Below, one piece after another: positions 48,229 through 60,259 of a stretch of 64,000 nt of DNA; the stretch's first letter is position 1; every line of letters starts with the position of its first letter. A program made the position numbers and the translations under genes. The notes below the pieces were generated by a model. It made no database searches, was not told the DNA's origin, and saw only the letters and a list, made by a program, of their open reading frames with translations. The stretch is from Ophioderma brevispina (taxonomy: Eukaryota; Echinodermata; Ophiuroidea; Amphilepidida; Ophiodermatidae), in contig JAMKCH010007210.1 of the NCBI GenBank assembly GCA_023653785.1, forward strand, positions 1-64,000, read 5' to 3'.

Positions 48229-51004
48229 CAGAGAACCAATAAATATATATAAAAGTCAAAACAGAACCTGAACTTGTCTGGCAAAAGAAACAAGACGGTG
48301 CCAAATACGTCAAAGAAAAGTGGATTCAGAAGGTGAGAAAAATACAAAGTATTTTTTTAAATCTTGAAAGACAATGTAGTTAATAAACCATTACGTCACT
48401 ACGAAATGACAAAGGTGAAATGATAGTAGATCAAGAGATTTAATCAATGAACAAGTATCATGTTATGAGAAGTTGTACAAAAAATCTGGTGTAACATACA
48501 CATGCATACATGACTTTCAAAGGAGATCTAGATGTTAAAACTTAAAGGATTAGAAAAAAAGCAATGCGAGGGTATGCGAATGTTAATGAATGCTTTAGCT
48601 CTCTTCAAGACATGTCAAATAACAAAGCCCTGGTTAATGATGGCTTTATATTTGATTCTATAATTTTTCGTACAAAATAAGTCACTTTGTTGTTAATTCG
48701 TTAAATTAAGGTTTCGATAGTGAAAATTAGGAACAAGTCAGAAAGGTATTATACACCTTGATACATAAGGAAAGATTTACCAAAGCTAATTTGTCCAAAT
48801 TGGAACCCATTAACTCTTCTTATGTAGATTACAAAATTGCCACAAAAGCATTAGCCAAAAGAGTACAGAATGAATGCACAATTGTAGACTCAGATCAAAC
48901 TTGTTATATCAAGGGACGATACATATTTACAAATGCTAGATTAATGAAGATGTTATGAAGTATCTGGCAGATCAAAATCTCCCTGTGGCCTTTGTTTTGT
49001 TTTTGATTTCAGCAAAGCATTTGATCTGTATAGACAGAACTACTTATTATTCCTAGAACTTGTTAATTTTGGACCAGATTTTATTCAATGGGTAAGAACA
49101 ATATATAATGTACTTCCAAGCTGTATTATACATATGGCAATGTATCACGATTCTTTGCGTTAGAAAAAGGGGTCGCAGGTTGTCCCCTTTCTGCACTATT
49201 TAGTCGAATTTCAATAGAATTATTAGCGTGTAAAATACGACAGAGTGACACAATTAACGGTATCAAATGGCCCTTTGAAAATTATGAAAAAAATGAAGTC
49301 GAGTATCATGTAGCGGACACATAACCTTATTTGTAAGTGACTGAAAATTAGATTGAAAATGACTTGGAATGGTTAAATACTTCTCAGTTATATCAGGTCT
49401 TAAATTGAATTCTAAAAAAACATAAGCTTTGTGGATAGTGAATGCATAAAAAAGTCAAAAAGTTTTTTTTGATTTAAATTGGAAACTGTACCCTCAACAA
49501 TGAGTAAAACACTGTCATATGTTACTGTCGTACAAAAATCTATGAACACATGCTGCCAATTGGCAACCAAAAATAAGCCCTATAAATGGAGAATCATAAG
49601 CACCTGGAAATACAGATATTTAACGATGGTGGGGACATTGTCTTGGTAAGAATTTACTTATAGCACAGTTATCTTATGTATCCAAGTATTTATGAACTAC
49701 CTTCGATTCACTTAAATATTTGACCACCACCTTATTTAAATTGTCTGGGGTGCAACAAAAAGTCAAACGAAGAACTCTCATAAATGAAATGAAAAGTTTG
49801 CCTAAAGATGAATTCACCTACCCCTCGTTCTTGACTCATTAAAGGTTTCCTGGATTAATATATTAGCGAGGGAAGACCTTGCAACATGGAAAAATATACC
49901 TTTGTTTCAATCTGTCAAAACTAGTTAGGTTTAAACAATTTTTAAATGTTTTTCAAACAAATGTTTCCCAAAATTTTTTTTAAACGACACTGTTTGCAAG
50001 ATCTTAAAAAGATGTCACCTTTATATCGTATCTTATAGGTACATGGTTAGATACAAAAAAGGGGGGGGGGGGGGGGGAGGTGAAAAGGATCACAAGGAAA
50101 ATGAATTGAAGACCCATGTCAGAAATTATATGGACAATAATTGCATTCTATATTCTGGCAAATTTATATTTTAAAATTGGATAAAACAGGGTTTTCCTAC
50201 AGTATCAAATGTGTACGATGAAGATGGTAAACTTTATGTCATTACGAAATTAAAACTATCGTCAAAAACCTGGTGGGGTATGATCGATTATTTTACACTA
50301 CAAACAGCAATTCCCGAAGGAATTGGAAAAAAAGAAAGAGGGACAACAATGATGAAGGTGGAATATGCCTGACGTATGGGCTCACTTTCTTTCCATTAAT
50401 AAATTACATCTAAGTTGTTGTATACTAGTGATGATTTCATATTTGTCTGTAAAACCAATATGGGAAGGTTTCTGGGAAAACCAATTCCCAAATTGTTTTT
50501 GAATGGAAAGTATTTGAAAAATAATTTAAGAACTTTTGGTGAAGCAAGGTTAATAACATTGAATGGAAATTTTAAGCAATATAGACCCAACAAGAATTCT
50601 TTTACAAAGAATGGGAAAGCGTCTACAATACTTTCAAAATATGTGGAGTGAAGATTATTGGAACATTTTTTCTTCTTTGTAAAGATCTAAAGAAAATTTT
50701 GGTTCGAGGCAAATTTCAATTATTTCAAATAACTGGATAGAAAAATAAAATATATCCTGTAAGATGCACTATTCGTTTGAACACAGAAATGAAGGAATTT
50801 GAATCATACGTAATAGTTATCATGGTAACTCCAAGTAGTGTATAAGTAAATTTAAATATGGTAATATCCAAAGTTTGATATTTCTGTTTGACAAGAGCTT
50901 ACAATAAGGAACTAGTGTAATACTAATAATATAAATTAAGTAGATGGTGTTATGCTGTAATAAATACTAGAAGATTGAAATAAAATTTATGAAAGACAAA
51001 AACA
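48229..51004 (+). mobile_element. 5'-truncated L1/Tx1-type LINE, decayed
   Basis: A perfect 14-base duplication, AATTAGTCCATCTA, flanks it (48215-48228 and 51005-51018), fixing the ends. Order of remnants: NNKAL.NDGF near 48620 (finger region), VDYKIATKALAKRV and DQTCYIKGRYIFTNARLMK at 48810-48950, GCPLSALF-like sequence near 49180, VADT in place of YADD near 49310, and SGLKLNSKK-like sequence near 49400. These match the L1/Tx1-group reverse transcriptase order. Many stops and frameshifts are present, plus a 17-G run at 50061-50077. The 3' end is AT-rich. Endonuclease is absent through 5' truncation. Confidence 0.82.
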
Positions 51005-51018
51005 AATTAGTCCATCTA

Positions 51019-52104
51019 TAGTTTAGACAAAACTGAGTTAGACAACGTGGTTATTAGACAAAATGGCATTAGACAAAGTGGTGATAGACCCGCTTCAGTC
51101 AGGGAACACCACACAGTGTCATCTCCTCTCCACATTATTTCCCACTCCCTGAGCTCATTTGGCCTCCGCCAGCAGCTCTTGGAGCACACCCGCAGTGGAT
51201 CCAGCCCCGTACAAGAACACTACGGCTACCCTCAGTATGCACTCTGCATCAACTCATTTTCCACCTACAAGTTTTCACCACTGATAGACAGCACTGGACC
51301 CGAGTTCATGAGACCTCACTTGCCTATGCTCACCATCTTCTGGTTCTCCTTCCTGTCGGCTGAGAGAAGCACCCCTTTCGAGGACCAACCAACACCTACA
51401 AAGCTGATACAACTGCTGGATTAACCTAGTACAACGCCAGCCCACCGTGCCACCAGCCCTCTCAGAATTCAGCCCCCTTCATCTACTTTTCAGTGTTGGT
51501 CAAGCTCCGTTTGAGTTGATGGTGCGCCACATAGGTGGCACAGTCTTGTGGCGAATCTCACAAGATCATCTCACCACGTCATCCAGACTAGGTCCTACTC
51601 TTCAGCACCCATATCCCCGAGCCACTGGCCAAAGCTAGAGTGCATTGTCTACAGAGATAATTCATCACTCCCCGCAGACCCCATCCCCAGTACTCATGGG
51701 AAACTTCATGGGGAATCTCTTGACATTTCATGGGCAGAGGCCGTGCAGAAGAAGGGGCTCACATTTATAGTTAAACATCCTACATATATATCAATATAGT
51801 TAAATGCACATCTATGCTTCTGCGGAGCGAATCCACCCAGTTATCCATCTTCATAGGACTCAGTCGTAATTCTGGCATCGATCTTCACTCAGTGCCCGAC
51901 TCCACACGTGCCTCATTTTGTATTATGTCCCACTCAGTTGCTCCAAGACGGTTCGAACTTGCAACCCCAATCCACAGCTTCAGACTTCCAATGTTTCCTC
52001 CCTGCTCTCTTCTACAAAATTCAAGCCCATTCCTTGAGTACAACGAGCCAGTCAGACAGCGATGTTTCACATCATCAACAATGGAACCGGCCCCAGTCAT
52101 CACA
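51019..52104 (+). pseudogene. unclassified coding-like relic, possibly the end of a DIRS-type element
   Basis: Noticeably higher GC than the neighbouring LINE, with long shifting plus-strand frames (51047-51424, 51447-51638, 51814-52110). Pieces such as QLLEHTRSG, FSTYKFSPL and SRNSGIDLHSVPDS could belong to a tyrosine recombinase, but I cannot place the catalytic Arg-His-Arg-Tyr set. Before the LINE arrived it would have been contiguous with 47690-48228. Confidence 0.25.
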
Positions 52105-52840
52105 TCATGAAGTCAAGCTTTATGCAGTGCAGCACAGCTATCTACCCATACAAATTGGTCTTCTTTTATTTTTAGAATTAAGTAGTGACGACACAACTGA
52201 CCGCTGATAGCAGTTGGGACATGCAAGGGCTATTTCCCTTGTAACCACCAGAAAAATCCATTGTGAGAATCTTGCCATATAGGTCATGATTTGTATGTTA
52301 TAGCGCCCTCTATATGTCCATTCTTCATAGAGATCTGTATAAAACTAGATTTTTAAGAAAAATCACATTTGCCCACAACGAAATTTCATAAAATTTACAC
52401 AGGATATATATAGTTTGTATAATAAATAATCTAAATCAGCTTTTATCGCTGTTGATATTGTTTTTATTCCTGTGACTGTGTGAAAGTAATTATAGTCCGC
52501 CGGGAGCCACAGTCCGGGCTCCATAGACAACGAATAAAGCGTGAAACTAATGTTGCGTGAAGAGTCAACTGAATCGAGTGCCCTTGTAACCGGACTATGA
52601 GTATGGCGGACTATAATTCTACACCGGTGTAGAAGTAATTATTGTCCGGCGTACTCATAGTCCGGGAACAAAGGTGAACAATAGGGCAATCGATTCAGTT
52701 GACTCTTTACGCAACATTAGTTTCACGCTTTATTCCGTTATCATCTATGGAGCCCCGGACTGTGGCTCCCGCCGGACTATATCTGCTTTCACACCGGTTT
52801 TGTTACAATAAATGAGACTTTCAAACAGCTGTGGCAGCTG
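52105..52840 (-). repeat. right arm of the large inverted repeat, carrying a foldback
   Basis: Inverse of 47236-47690. Homology stops at AAAACC, is interrupted by 52479-52794, and resumes at GGAATAAAAAC on the minus strand. Confidence 0.65.
52479..52794. mobile_element. foldback/MITE hairpin, about 315 bp
   Basis: Left arm TGTGAAAG...ATAGTCCGCCGGGAGCCACA then GTCCGGGCTCCATAGA. Right arm TCTATGGAGCCCCGGACTGT then GGCTCCCGCCGGACTATAT...CTTTCACA. The centre is CTACACCGGTGTAG, a perfect palindrome. Arms of about 140-150 bp differ by a few substitutions and short indels. Confidence 0.85.
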
Positions 52841-52854
52841 CCAGAACCTCTCCC

Positions 52855-53420
52855 TTCAAGCTATCCACCATCCATTGGCCAAGAATCAGCTGGCAGACTT
52901 TCTAACCACGGAGAGGCAAACCTCTTAAAACATGTAAGAAGTCAGAGGGTCTTCATTTGAGTGACTCCCCAGCCCCAGTATTTTCCACATAGCCTTCGTC
53001 AAACTGGATCGCCTGCTCTTTGACAGGGAACAATCAGCTCCCATCTTACCATTCATGGAATCAGGATCTGACAGCCCTCGTGCTTGCAAGCGAGGCTATA
53101 CCGATCGGCTGGAACAGAACATCCTCAATGCGCGCTCCCTCATTCGCGCCGATCCGTGAAGCCTTTGCCAAGATCTCCCGACCAAAACCTTGAGGTTCCT
53201 GCTGATTGCCCCTTTGTAGCATCAGCAGCCCTGGTTCTATAGACTGTTAGCACTCCTCATAGAGACACAGGTTCCTTACTTAGCATGACGGACTTATCAC
53301 ACACTCCACGAGGAAGTTTCCCTGACTAACATGAAAGCACTTCGTTGGGGTTCAAGATTATCAGCCTCCTCGTGGTGAGCTCCGGAAAAAGATCTGATCA
53401 GGCGAATGATAATCAACTGA
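52855..53420 (+). pseudogene. DIRS-type retrotransposon relic (RNase H and following domain)
   Basis: Short motifs in order: KNQLADFL near 52880, LLFDREQSAPILPFMESGSD near 53010 (compare the LFA-S-x-N-x-Q-L-P-x-F-x-S-W block), FAPIREAFAKI near 53150, LRFLLIAPL then HQQPWFYRLLALLIE near 53200-53270 (the conserved IAP-W-x-x-QPWF-LL segment), then ALRWGSRLSA. Stops and frameshifts throughout. Neither upstream RT catalytic motifs nor a recombinase was identified beside it. It could also be another tyrosine-recombinase retroelement such as Ngaro. Confidence 0.55.
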
Positions 53421-54689
53421 GGCAACGCTAACATTCTGTGTCTTTTTTTAATTCACTGGTCTTTTTAACTCATGTTATCTTTTTTTATTCACTGTATTTT
53501 ATCATTGCCCCGTCAGAGGACACAATCTGATGTCAGTCTGAAACACGTGGACTTATTAGGGCAGGGCAATCCCGGTTGTCAAGTCAGATGGCATCTCACT
53601 AGGGCAAAGATAAACATTATAGAAAAACATTAACAACACGCATTATAATTAAGTAGGTCACCGCGATTCTCCAAGAAACACACGCACTGACAGTTTCCAC
53701 CTCTGAATCATTTGCGGCTACACTCTAGCGGCCCACACCGAGAGCGCTATACCCATGGATTGCCACCTTGCTAGTAACTCAGAGCAATGGAAAAAAAATT
53801 GCAACCGCACTGCAGTCTCCACCTGGGATGGCACCGACCCAAATTGCAGGTGTTAGGTCACCAATTAATCTATAAGCAACCTAACATCGACTTCAAGCAG
53901 ACTCGATACCCTCTATGGTGCAACTTGCATTTACGCTGGTGACGTTGTAACAGTCATAGCATTACATGGGTTTACAGGAATACCAACCTGTGGAGCTACC
54001 CCTAAGGACTGGTTCCAAACCGGCGTACAACTTTTGCACGACCCCAAGCAACTAGACGTTTATACTCTGGAAGGGGGGGAATACAACTTACAAACCACGA
54101 CCTTGTTTTGCAAAAACATGGACACCGATCTATGTCACAGTAATGTTTCGACCGCTTTTCTAAGTCCCAAAACACAGACCATCACTGATCGCCCAGGAGA
54201 GCCTTATAAGCACTGTACCAACAAAGCAGTGAAAAGGTGGAACTTCCGCAAGGCAGACTGGGAACAGTTCAAGAAACTGATGGATTCAGAAGTGTCCAAC
54301 ATACGACCCAACTCCTTCTCAACTTGGAAATTCTTACACCCCCAGCATGTGTAAACTCTTTATTAATATAACAAAGAAGACCATCACATGTGGCTGTCGT
54401 AGCAGTTATACCACATCCTGGGATGAGGCTGTGATACTCATACAATTAGTTCCTGCTTCAGAACCCGGGGACGAAGCGTCATCCAAGGCTTCAGACCTGA
54501 CAAACAGCTGCTTGGACAGAAACGCCCGTCTGAAGCGCCACTGGAAAGGAGACGGTCCAAGGAATAGACTTCACTCACTCCAGCAGGAAGGCCTGAAAGA
54601 CAATAAACCGCCTCACCGGCATAATTTCAAACCATCAAAATTCCAGTGACTGCCAATCGAGCAAATCCTCGCAAATGGTTCGTTTTCAA

Positions 54690-55620
54690 AGATAAAAGAA
54701 TAATCCATTATAATGGAGAATTATAATGCGCACAAATCCACCATACAGGAGTCTCACGGCGCAAATACAAGTACACTACTAGACAATTACACACTACATA
54801 GAACACAACAGTTAAGTACCAGAACAGCCTACAGAAAGAAAGCACACACCTTATGAAAAAGCTTGATGCATCAAATGAGTTTTTAAAGAGGTCTGAATTG
54901 AGCCAAAGCTGTGATAGATTCTGACATGAAAACTGGTAGGAATTCCCCCAAAGAGCGCGGAGCGCCAATTGAAAAAGCTCTGTCACCCATGAATGCTTTT
55001 AGAACGAGGTTCCAAAGAGAAGTGACATGGTACTGGAACGAGGGCCTGCGAGGGGGGGTATATGGGTTGAGAAGACATGATATGTACCCTGGGATCATAT
55101 ATTCAATGATTGAAGACTATTAGTAACAATTTGTACAGAATTCTAAACAACTGGCAACCAGTGTAAATTCTTTTAAGACAGGAGTGATGTGAGAAGATTT
55201 TCTGATTAACGTCACGAAGCGTGCTGCAGGATTGTGAATGCGCTGGAGACGTGCAATTTGATCCTGAGGAAGGGACCAAAAACACAAAGGAGTTTACCCA
55301 TATCAAGCCGGGAGGTTATAAAACTATGGAAATTTGCTCAGTTGCCAGAGGATCACTATCATTTATTCTACCAATGTTTCTTAAGTGGAATGAAGCAGAA
55401 CGAACTATACTAGAAATATGAAAAATTAACGAAGACAGGCTGAATCAAAAATAACTCTTAAATTACGAGCACTAGTTACAGGCGTTCGTGATGTTAGAAT
55501 CAAAACTATTGTGATATGCGGAACAATAACTTTTGAAAGGTGGATGGCTAGAACCAATCAAAAACAAAACTCTGTTTTCTCAAGACATTGTAGGATCACA
55601 CTACGCTATGTTAAAAAAAG
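54690..55620. mobile_element. unclassified insert inside the LINE
   Basis: Separates linker and RT parts of the LINE. A perfect palindrome, TCCATTATAATGGA (54704-54717), lies near its left end. The interior has short frames on both strands without domains. Boundaries are approximate and no flanking duplication was found. Confidence 0.45.
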
Positions 55621-56413
55621 AGATCACCAAACTTCGTCGAGCCCACGGCGTGGACGGGTAACTTTTAACATCCTTCTCACTAGATGAGCTTACCTCTGCT
55701 ATCAGCGAACTAAAGAGTGGAAAGGCCCAGGGGCCTGATAACATAACAGCGGAGTTCCTCCCGATGCAATGCGGCCCATGATGTCTTGAATGGCTCCAGG
55801 AGTTCTACACATGCTGCCTTTACCAACCAGTCCTTACCCAACCCTAAGAACTACCGCTCAATATCACTACTGTGTGTTTCCTTCAAACTCCTTAAGAGGA
55901 TGATCCTGGCCCGGCTGGAGCCCGTCGTCGAACCCCATCTGCCTGACGAACAAGCAGGATTTCGCCGTGGCCGGAGCACTGTCCATCAGATTGTAAAAAT
56001 CACAAATGATATTGAGGAAAGCTTTGAAAAGCGTCGTAAGGCAGGCGTCATCTTGGTAGACCTTACTGCAGTATACGACACCGTGTGGCACCAGGGCCTG
56101 ACACTCAAGCTTCTCGGGACCATTCCGGATTGTCACCTTGTACAATTCATTATGTAACATGCTTGCAAACCGTAGCTTTATTCTCAAGACCAGTGATGGG
56201 CAGAGTAGTCGTCTGCGTCGTCTGAGGAATGGAGTACCACAAGGATCTGTACTGGCTCCCATGCTGTTCAACTCATTTATCAGCGATTTGCCTCAAACAA
56301 CATCTAGACAATATTGCTACGCCGACGATCTTGCCCTTCTCCACTCGGACAGCAGCTGGACAGAAGTAGAAAGTACACTTACTGCAGATATGGCCCTACT
56401 TGCAGCATATCTC

Positions 56414-56539
56414 AAGACCTGGAGACTGAAGCTGAGCGAAGCCAAGACCACCGCTACTGCCTTCCATCCCAACACCAAGACCTGGAGACTGAAGCTGAGC
56501 GAAGCCAAGACCACCGCTACTGCCTTCCATCCCAACACC
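56414..56539 (+). repeat. 63-bp perfect tandem duplication within the RT
   Basis: Two identical 63-base units (56414-56476, 56477-56539), each beginning AAGACCTGGAGACTGAAGCT. They duplicate 21 codons (KTWRLKLSEAKTTATAFHPN and one more) in frame, just after the YADD region. Confidence 0.92.
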
Positions 56540-57399
56540 AAAGAGGCTCATCGCCAGCTTCAAATCAACCTCAATGGAGCGCCTCTGCCATACAATCCTA
56601 CGCCAACCTATCTGGGTGTGAAACTTGACCGGCAGCTTACTTACCGGCAGCACCTCGAGTCCGTATGCGCCAAGGTATCTTCGAGGAATAACCTCCAGTG
56701 CCGACTTGCTGGATCCTCATGGGGTGCCAGCCCAACTACTCTACGCACCACCGCCTTGGCCCTGGTCTACAGTGCTGCTGAATATGCCGCCCCAGCATGG
56801 TGCAACAGCTCTCACACAAAGAAGCTGGACACAGTATACTCAACGAGACCTTGAGAACCATTACTGGTTACCTCCGTCCCACTCCATTTGAGTTTCTACC
56901 AGTGCTTTCAGGCATTGCACCTGCAGTGCTTCTGAGAGAACACCACACGCACAAACTAGTGAATAAGGCTCTGCTGGACAACAAGCACCTGCTGCATAAC
57001 ACTGTCAAAGAATCACACCAGCTCGGCAGACAGAGACTGTGCTCTCGTCGACCTTTCTGTCGACACGCTGCTAAAACTCTCCAGCTCCCCATTCAACATC
57101 TTACAGACATGGAATACTGCCTGGCTATATACTCCAAGACCAGACCAACTCACTAAAGTAGCAATCTTCCACGCAAGGAATGGGTCACATTAAACCGGAT
57201 TTGCACAGGAGTCGGTCGCTTCAACAGCAATATGCACCGATGGGGGCTGCGACCATCTCCAGCCTGCCAATGTGGTTCTCCATCACAGACTGCGGATCAC
57301 ATTCTCAATGAGTGTCCTACCTTTCGTCCACCGGTGGACATAGACGTCTCAAACCCCAACCAATTAACAGTGAGCTGGCTCCACCGTTTACAACATATT

Positions 57400-59340
57400 T
57401 AGCTGCTGCCTCATACGCAAGAAGAAGAAAGCGTTTCATTTGACAGCTCAAAAAGCTCTCAAATGAAGTACTACCAGAGAGGTTTAATAATGAAATCACA
57501 ATCAGAATATTGTTAAGTTTATTGTATCTTCCAAGCCATTTTTTGTTAAACGGTTTGGCACAGAAAAAGGACTACCTCAACACAAATACCTATAGTGGTT
57601 GGGTGAACCAGCGCAGTCTCTTCCACAGATGCACAAGATCATTACATCTACAGATTTTATTCATTGTGTGTAAAGTAGGGGCCTAATACGGCAATATTGC
57701 GTGATTAGCAATTTTCTACCACGCAATAAGGAATTAGCTTGTTAATTAATCATATTCAAGTATTCATGTCTACTAAATATTAATATCCCGCCTTCTGTTT
57801 ACAGGGGAGGAGTGCCAAGTAGTTTACAAAATATATTATAAATTAGTCGATCCTGGAGACGACACATTTTTAACGCAAAATTAAGGGGGAAGCGCATAAA
57901 TTATCACAAAGGAAAGAAATGTATTGTGACATATCTTCGTAACTATCCCAATGAAGGATATAAAGAAATATAAATTAAACGACACAAGGAATCCACAACA
58001 AAAACGGACATTTGGTAAATGTCACATATTTGAGGAAAAGTGACGAAATTTCGACAATTTTATTTGATGCATGTTCATATTGTGATACAAGGGTGTTTTA
58101 TTCATGTAAATGCTAAAATAATAATTTCGTAAATGGCGCTCCTGTAGCTTGTCTTTTATAACACACCTATCAAAGGAATCACCCCGTACCCTTAAGTAGT
58201 CAACACACCAGTAAATAACAGGAAATGGTGAAAGCGGCATTTGATAACGTGTACACTTAATGTAAATTGCATGCTCTACAGTGAAACGGTAATTAAGTAT
58301 TCCTTGCCAAAGATAACTGTCGGAGAATAAATGAGCTGTTTTCATAAAATATCTCATGAGACTAAACAACATCTTTGCACGTGTTCCAAAAACTAAAATG
58401 CAGAAAATTAAGGTTTACTGTATATTGCAAAAATAAAAACGTGAAATACGGTACACTTACTAAAAAACAACAATCGCGCGGCGGGATAACGGAACGCTTA
58501 ATTAAATATGTATAAATATGCAATGCACCGTACATGCATCAATGCTCACGCATGTTTGTTGCAGTCTATGTATGTGGAAATTGTATTTTTTGGGGTTAAA
58601 GGTGGTCGCTTTGGAAACGCACACGCGACATACTATTTTCAACTCATTTTGACAATGCAAGACAAGCACCTCTAGCATTCGTAACCTATCAGCTTTTATA
58701 ACCTCAAAGGCCAAACCAAACGGATTGCATGATTTGGCTACAATTTCTAGTTGTGTAACAAAATAAGCAAACATGTTATTAAACTACATACGTACATCTG
58801 AATACCGTGCATGCAGGTAAAAAAAAAATAAAGAACGTACGTGGTATGACAGAAGGCCAGATAGTATAACATTTTATATTTTACCAAAAAAAGTCAAAAA
58901 GTTTTCTGTGAAAATGAATTGAAATATATTTAGAAAATAAGGTAAACGTTTCATATAAAATCCCCAAGTATGCAAATGAGGTATAAAATTGATTCCATCA
59001 TGCGTTGTATGATGTTGTGCATTAGCGATTTGCACATCAACAATGTGTACATTAGATGAATATCATAAAAAAAACATTCGCCACAGGTCTGGCACCGTAC
59101 GTAGTAGAGGTATTCCAGAAAAAAATCATCACACCTGAGAATCAGGGGTCCGTTCCCGAAACTCAGTCGTAAATCTACGTGCATACCATGTCATGTCTGA
59201 GTGGACCAATTTGTCCAAAGCATTGTGTAACTGGTATAAGGTCTGTTATGAAAGACATACGCATGAGTTAGTATATACGTAGGGTTACGCACGAGTTTCG
59301 GGAACGGGCCCCTGAACTCCATCTCAACAATAGCCTTTTG
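57400..59340. other. no recognisable gene
   Basis: The longest frame, 116 codons on the minus strand at 58022-58372, has no start context, domain or splice support that I can see. An inverted pair near 59140-59310 (GGGGTCCGTTCCCGAAACTC and GAGTTTCGGGAACGGGCCCC) marks another small foldback element. Confidence 0.4.
59142..59313. mobile_element. small inverted-repeat element, about 170 bp
   Basis: Left arm AGGGGTCCGTTCCCGAAACT then CAGTCGTAAATCTACG. Right arm CGTAGGGTTACGCACGAGTT then TCGGGAACGGGCCCCT, near inverse over about 38 bases. Confidence 0.7.
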
Positions 59341-59347
59341 CATAGCT

Positions 59348-59701
59348 TTAAAGGTGCAACGAGAGATTTCAAATAACACATGCCCCTAAAAATATTAAAA
59401 TTCTGATTTTTGCACTGGTCTAAAGCTTTCTATCAAAAATATCTCATTCTGAAAGGATTAAGCTGAGAACTGTTTCTTTGGTACAAAAATAGTGAAATTT
59501 TTAATTTCCTATAGGAGCAAATAGGAAATTCAGCCTGTTTTCTATTGAAATATAAGCATATACAAATCACGTTTGTTTTCATTTTAAGTTATTTCTGTAG
59601 CCAAATAAACGGTAGGGAATCTATTTAGAGCCTAATGTATATGAAATCTCCGCATATGACAGAAAATATAGATGACTTGAAATCTCTCGTTGCACCTTTA
59701 A
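59348..59701 (+). mobile_element. MITE family B, intact copy
   Basis: TTAAAGGTGCAACGAGAGAT at the left and AAATCTCTCGTTGCACCTTTAA at the right. Contains the uninterrupted GAAAGGATTAAGCTGAGAA that serves as empty site for the 25.6-26.9 kb insertions. It abuts the relic at 59730. Confidence 0.85.
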
Positions 59702-59729
59702 ATCCAGTCTTACCAATGCCAAAGACAGG

Positions 59730-60250
59730 GCCAACCAACATTGTAAAGAAGGCCATTGACTGGATATTCATGATGGACGACACATCACATACAAATAGTG
59801 TTCCCTCCAGAAATCACTGAGACATCTAACTTCTAAGAGACCAGATATCACCATCTTCTCTACCAAAACAAGAACGATGATCATCATAGAGCTGACGGTC
59901 CCTATGGAGGAGAACCTAACCAATGCATATGCTAGAAAGAAGTGCAAATACCAAGATCTAGTAGCTGACTGTGAAAACAGAGGATGGTCTACATAATACT
60001 TTCCAATAGAAGTAGGAAGCAGAGGTTTCTGCATTACATCAGTCAACAAATGCCTTGCATCCTTGGGCATTCCTATAAAAGGAAATAGGAAGTCTATAAT
60101 TGATACAGTAGCCGAAATTGCACTCAGAGCGAACTATGTCATCTGGCTCAGCTGAAGCTCAAAGGCATTCAGTCAGATGGAGCTACAAGCAACTCCAGCA
60201 ATACTCTGAGGGGAAGTGGGATGGTTGGGCACTCGCAAAAAAGTTTTAAT
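59730..60250 (+). pseudogene. retroelement-type nuclease-like domain relic
   Basis: Frames read FPPEITETSN, then after a short frameshift RPDITIFSTKTRTMIIIELT then VP, KKCKYQDLVADCENRGW, one in-frame TAA, YFPIEVGSRGF and YVIWLS before TGA. The R-P-D ... I-E-L-T-V-P pattern with K-Y-x-x-L and P-I-E-V-G-x-R-G-F is a block I recognise from uncharacterised proteins in fish and invertebrate genomes. It resembles a PD-(D/E)xK-type nuclease fold in plan. The link to a retroelement class is inference. Inactive because of the stop and frameshift. Confidence 0.55.
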
Positions 60251-60259
60251 AAACTAACC

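Larger units (their letters stand above)
53950..57350 (+). pseudogene. Jockey/CR1-group LINE relic (endonuclease end and reverse transcriptase)
   Basis: 54060-54350: end of an AP-endonuclease region and linker (KRWNFRKADWEQFKKL). 55680-55780: ISELKSGKAQGPDNITAEFL, RT finger. 55840-56110: NYRSISLLCVSFKLLKRMIL, EQAGFRRGRST and VDLTAVYDTVWH, where the usual F-D palm motif reads VYD. 56235: NGVPQGSVLAPMLFN. 56310: YADDLALLHSD, catalytic YADD intact. 56600: PTYLGVKLDRQLTYRQHLE. 57240-57330: CQCGSPSQTADHILNECP, a CCHC-like knuckle. At least two frameshifts (near 56140 and 56845) and stops are present. No RNase H seen. Split by foreign sequence at 54690-55620. Confidence 0.85.

Noticed and set aside
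56314..56653. Other-frame ORFs over the RT, including repeated 21-residue peptides on both strands
   Set aside because: Shadows of the 63-bp duplication in the reverse transcriptase frame.
58022..58372. 116-codon minus-strand frame as a gene
   Set aside because: No recognisable domain, start context or splice support. AT-rich region where such frames arise by chance.
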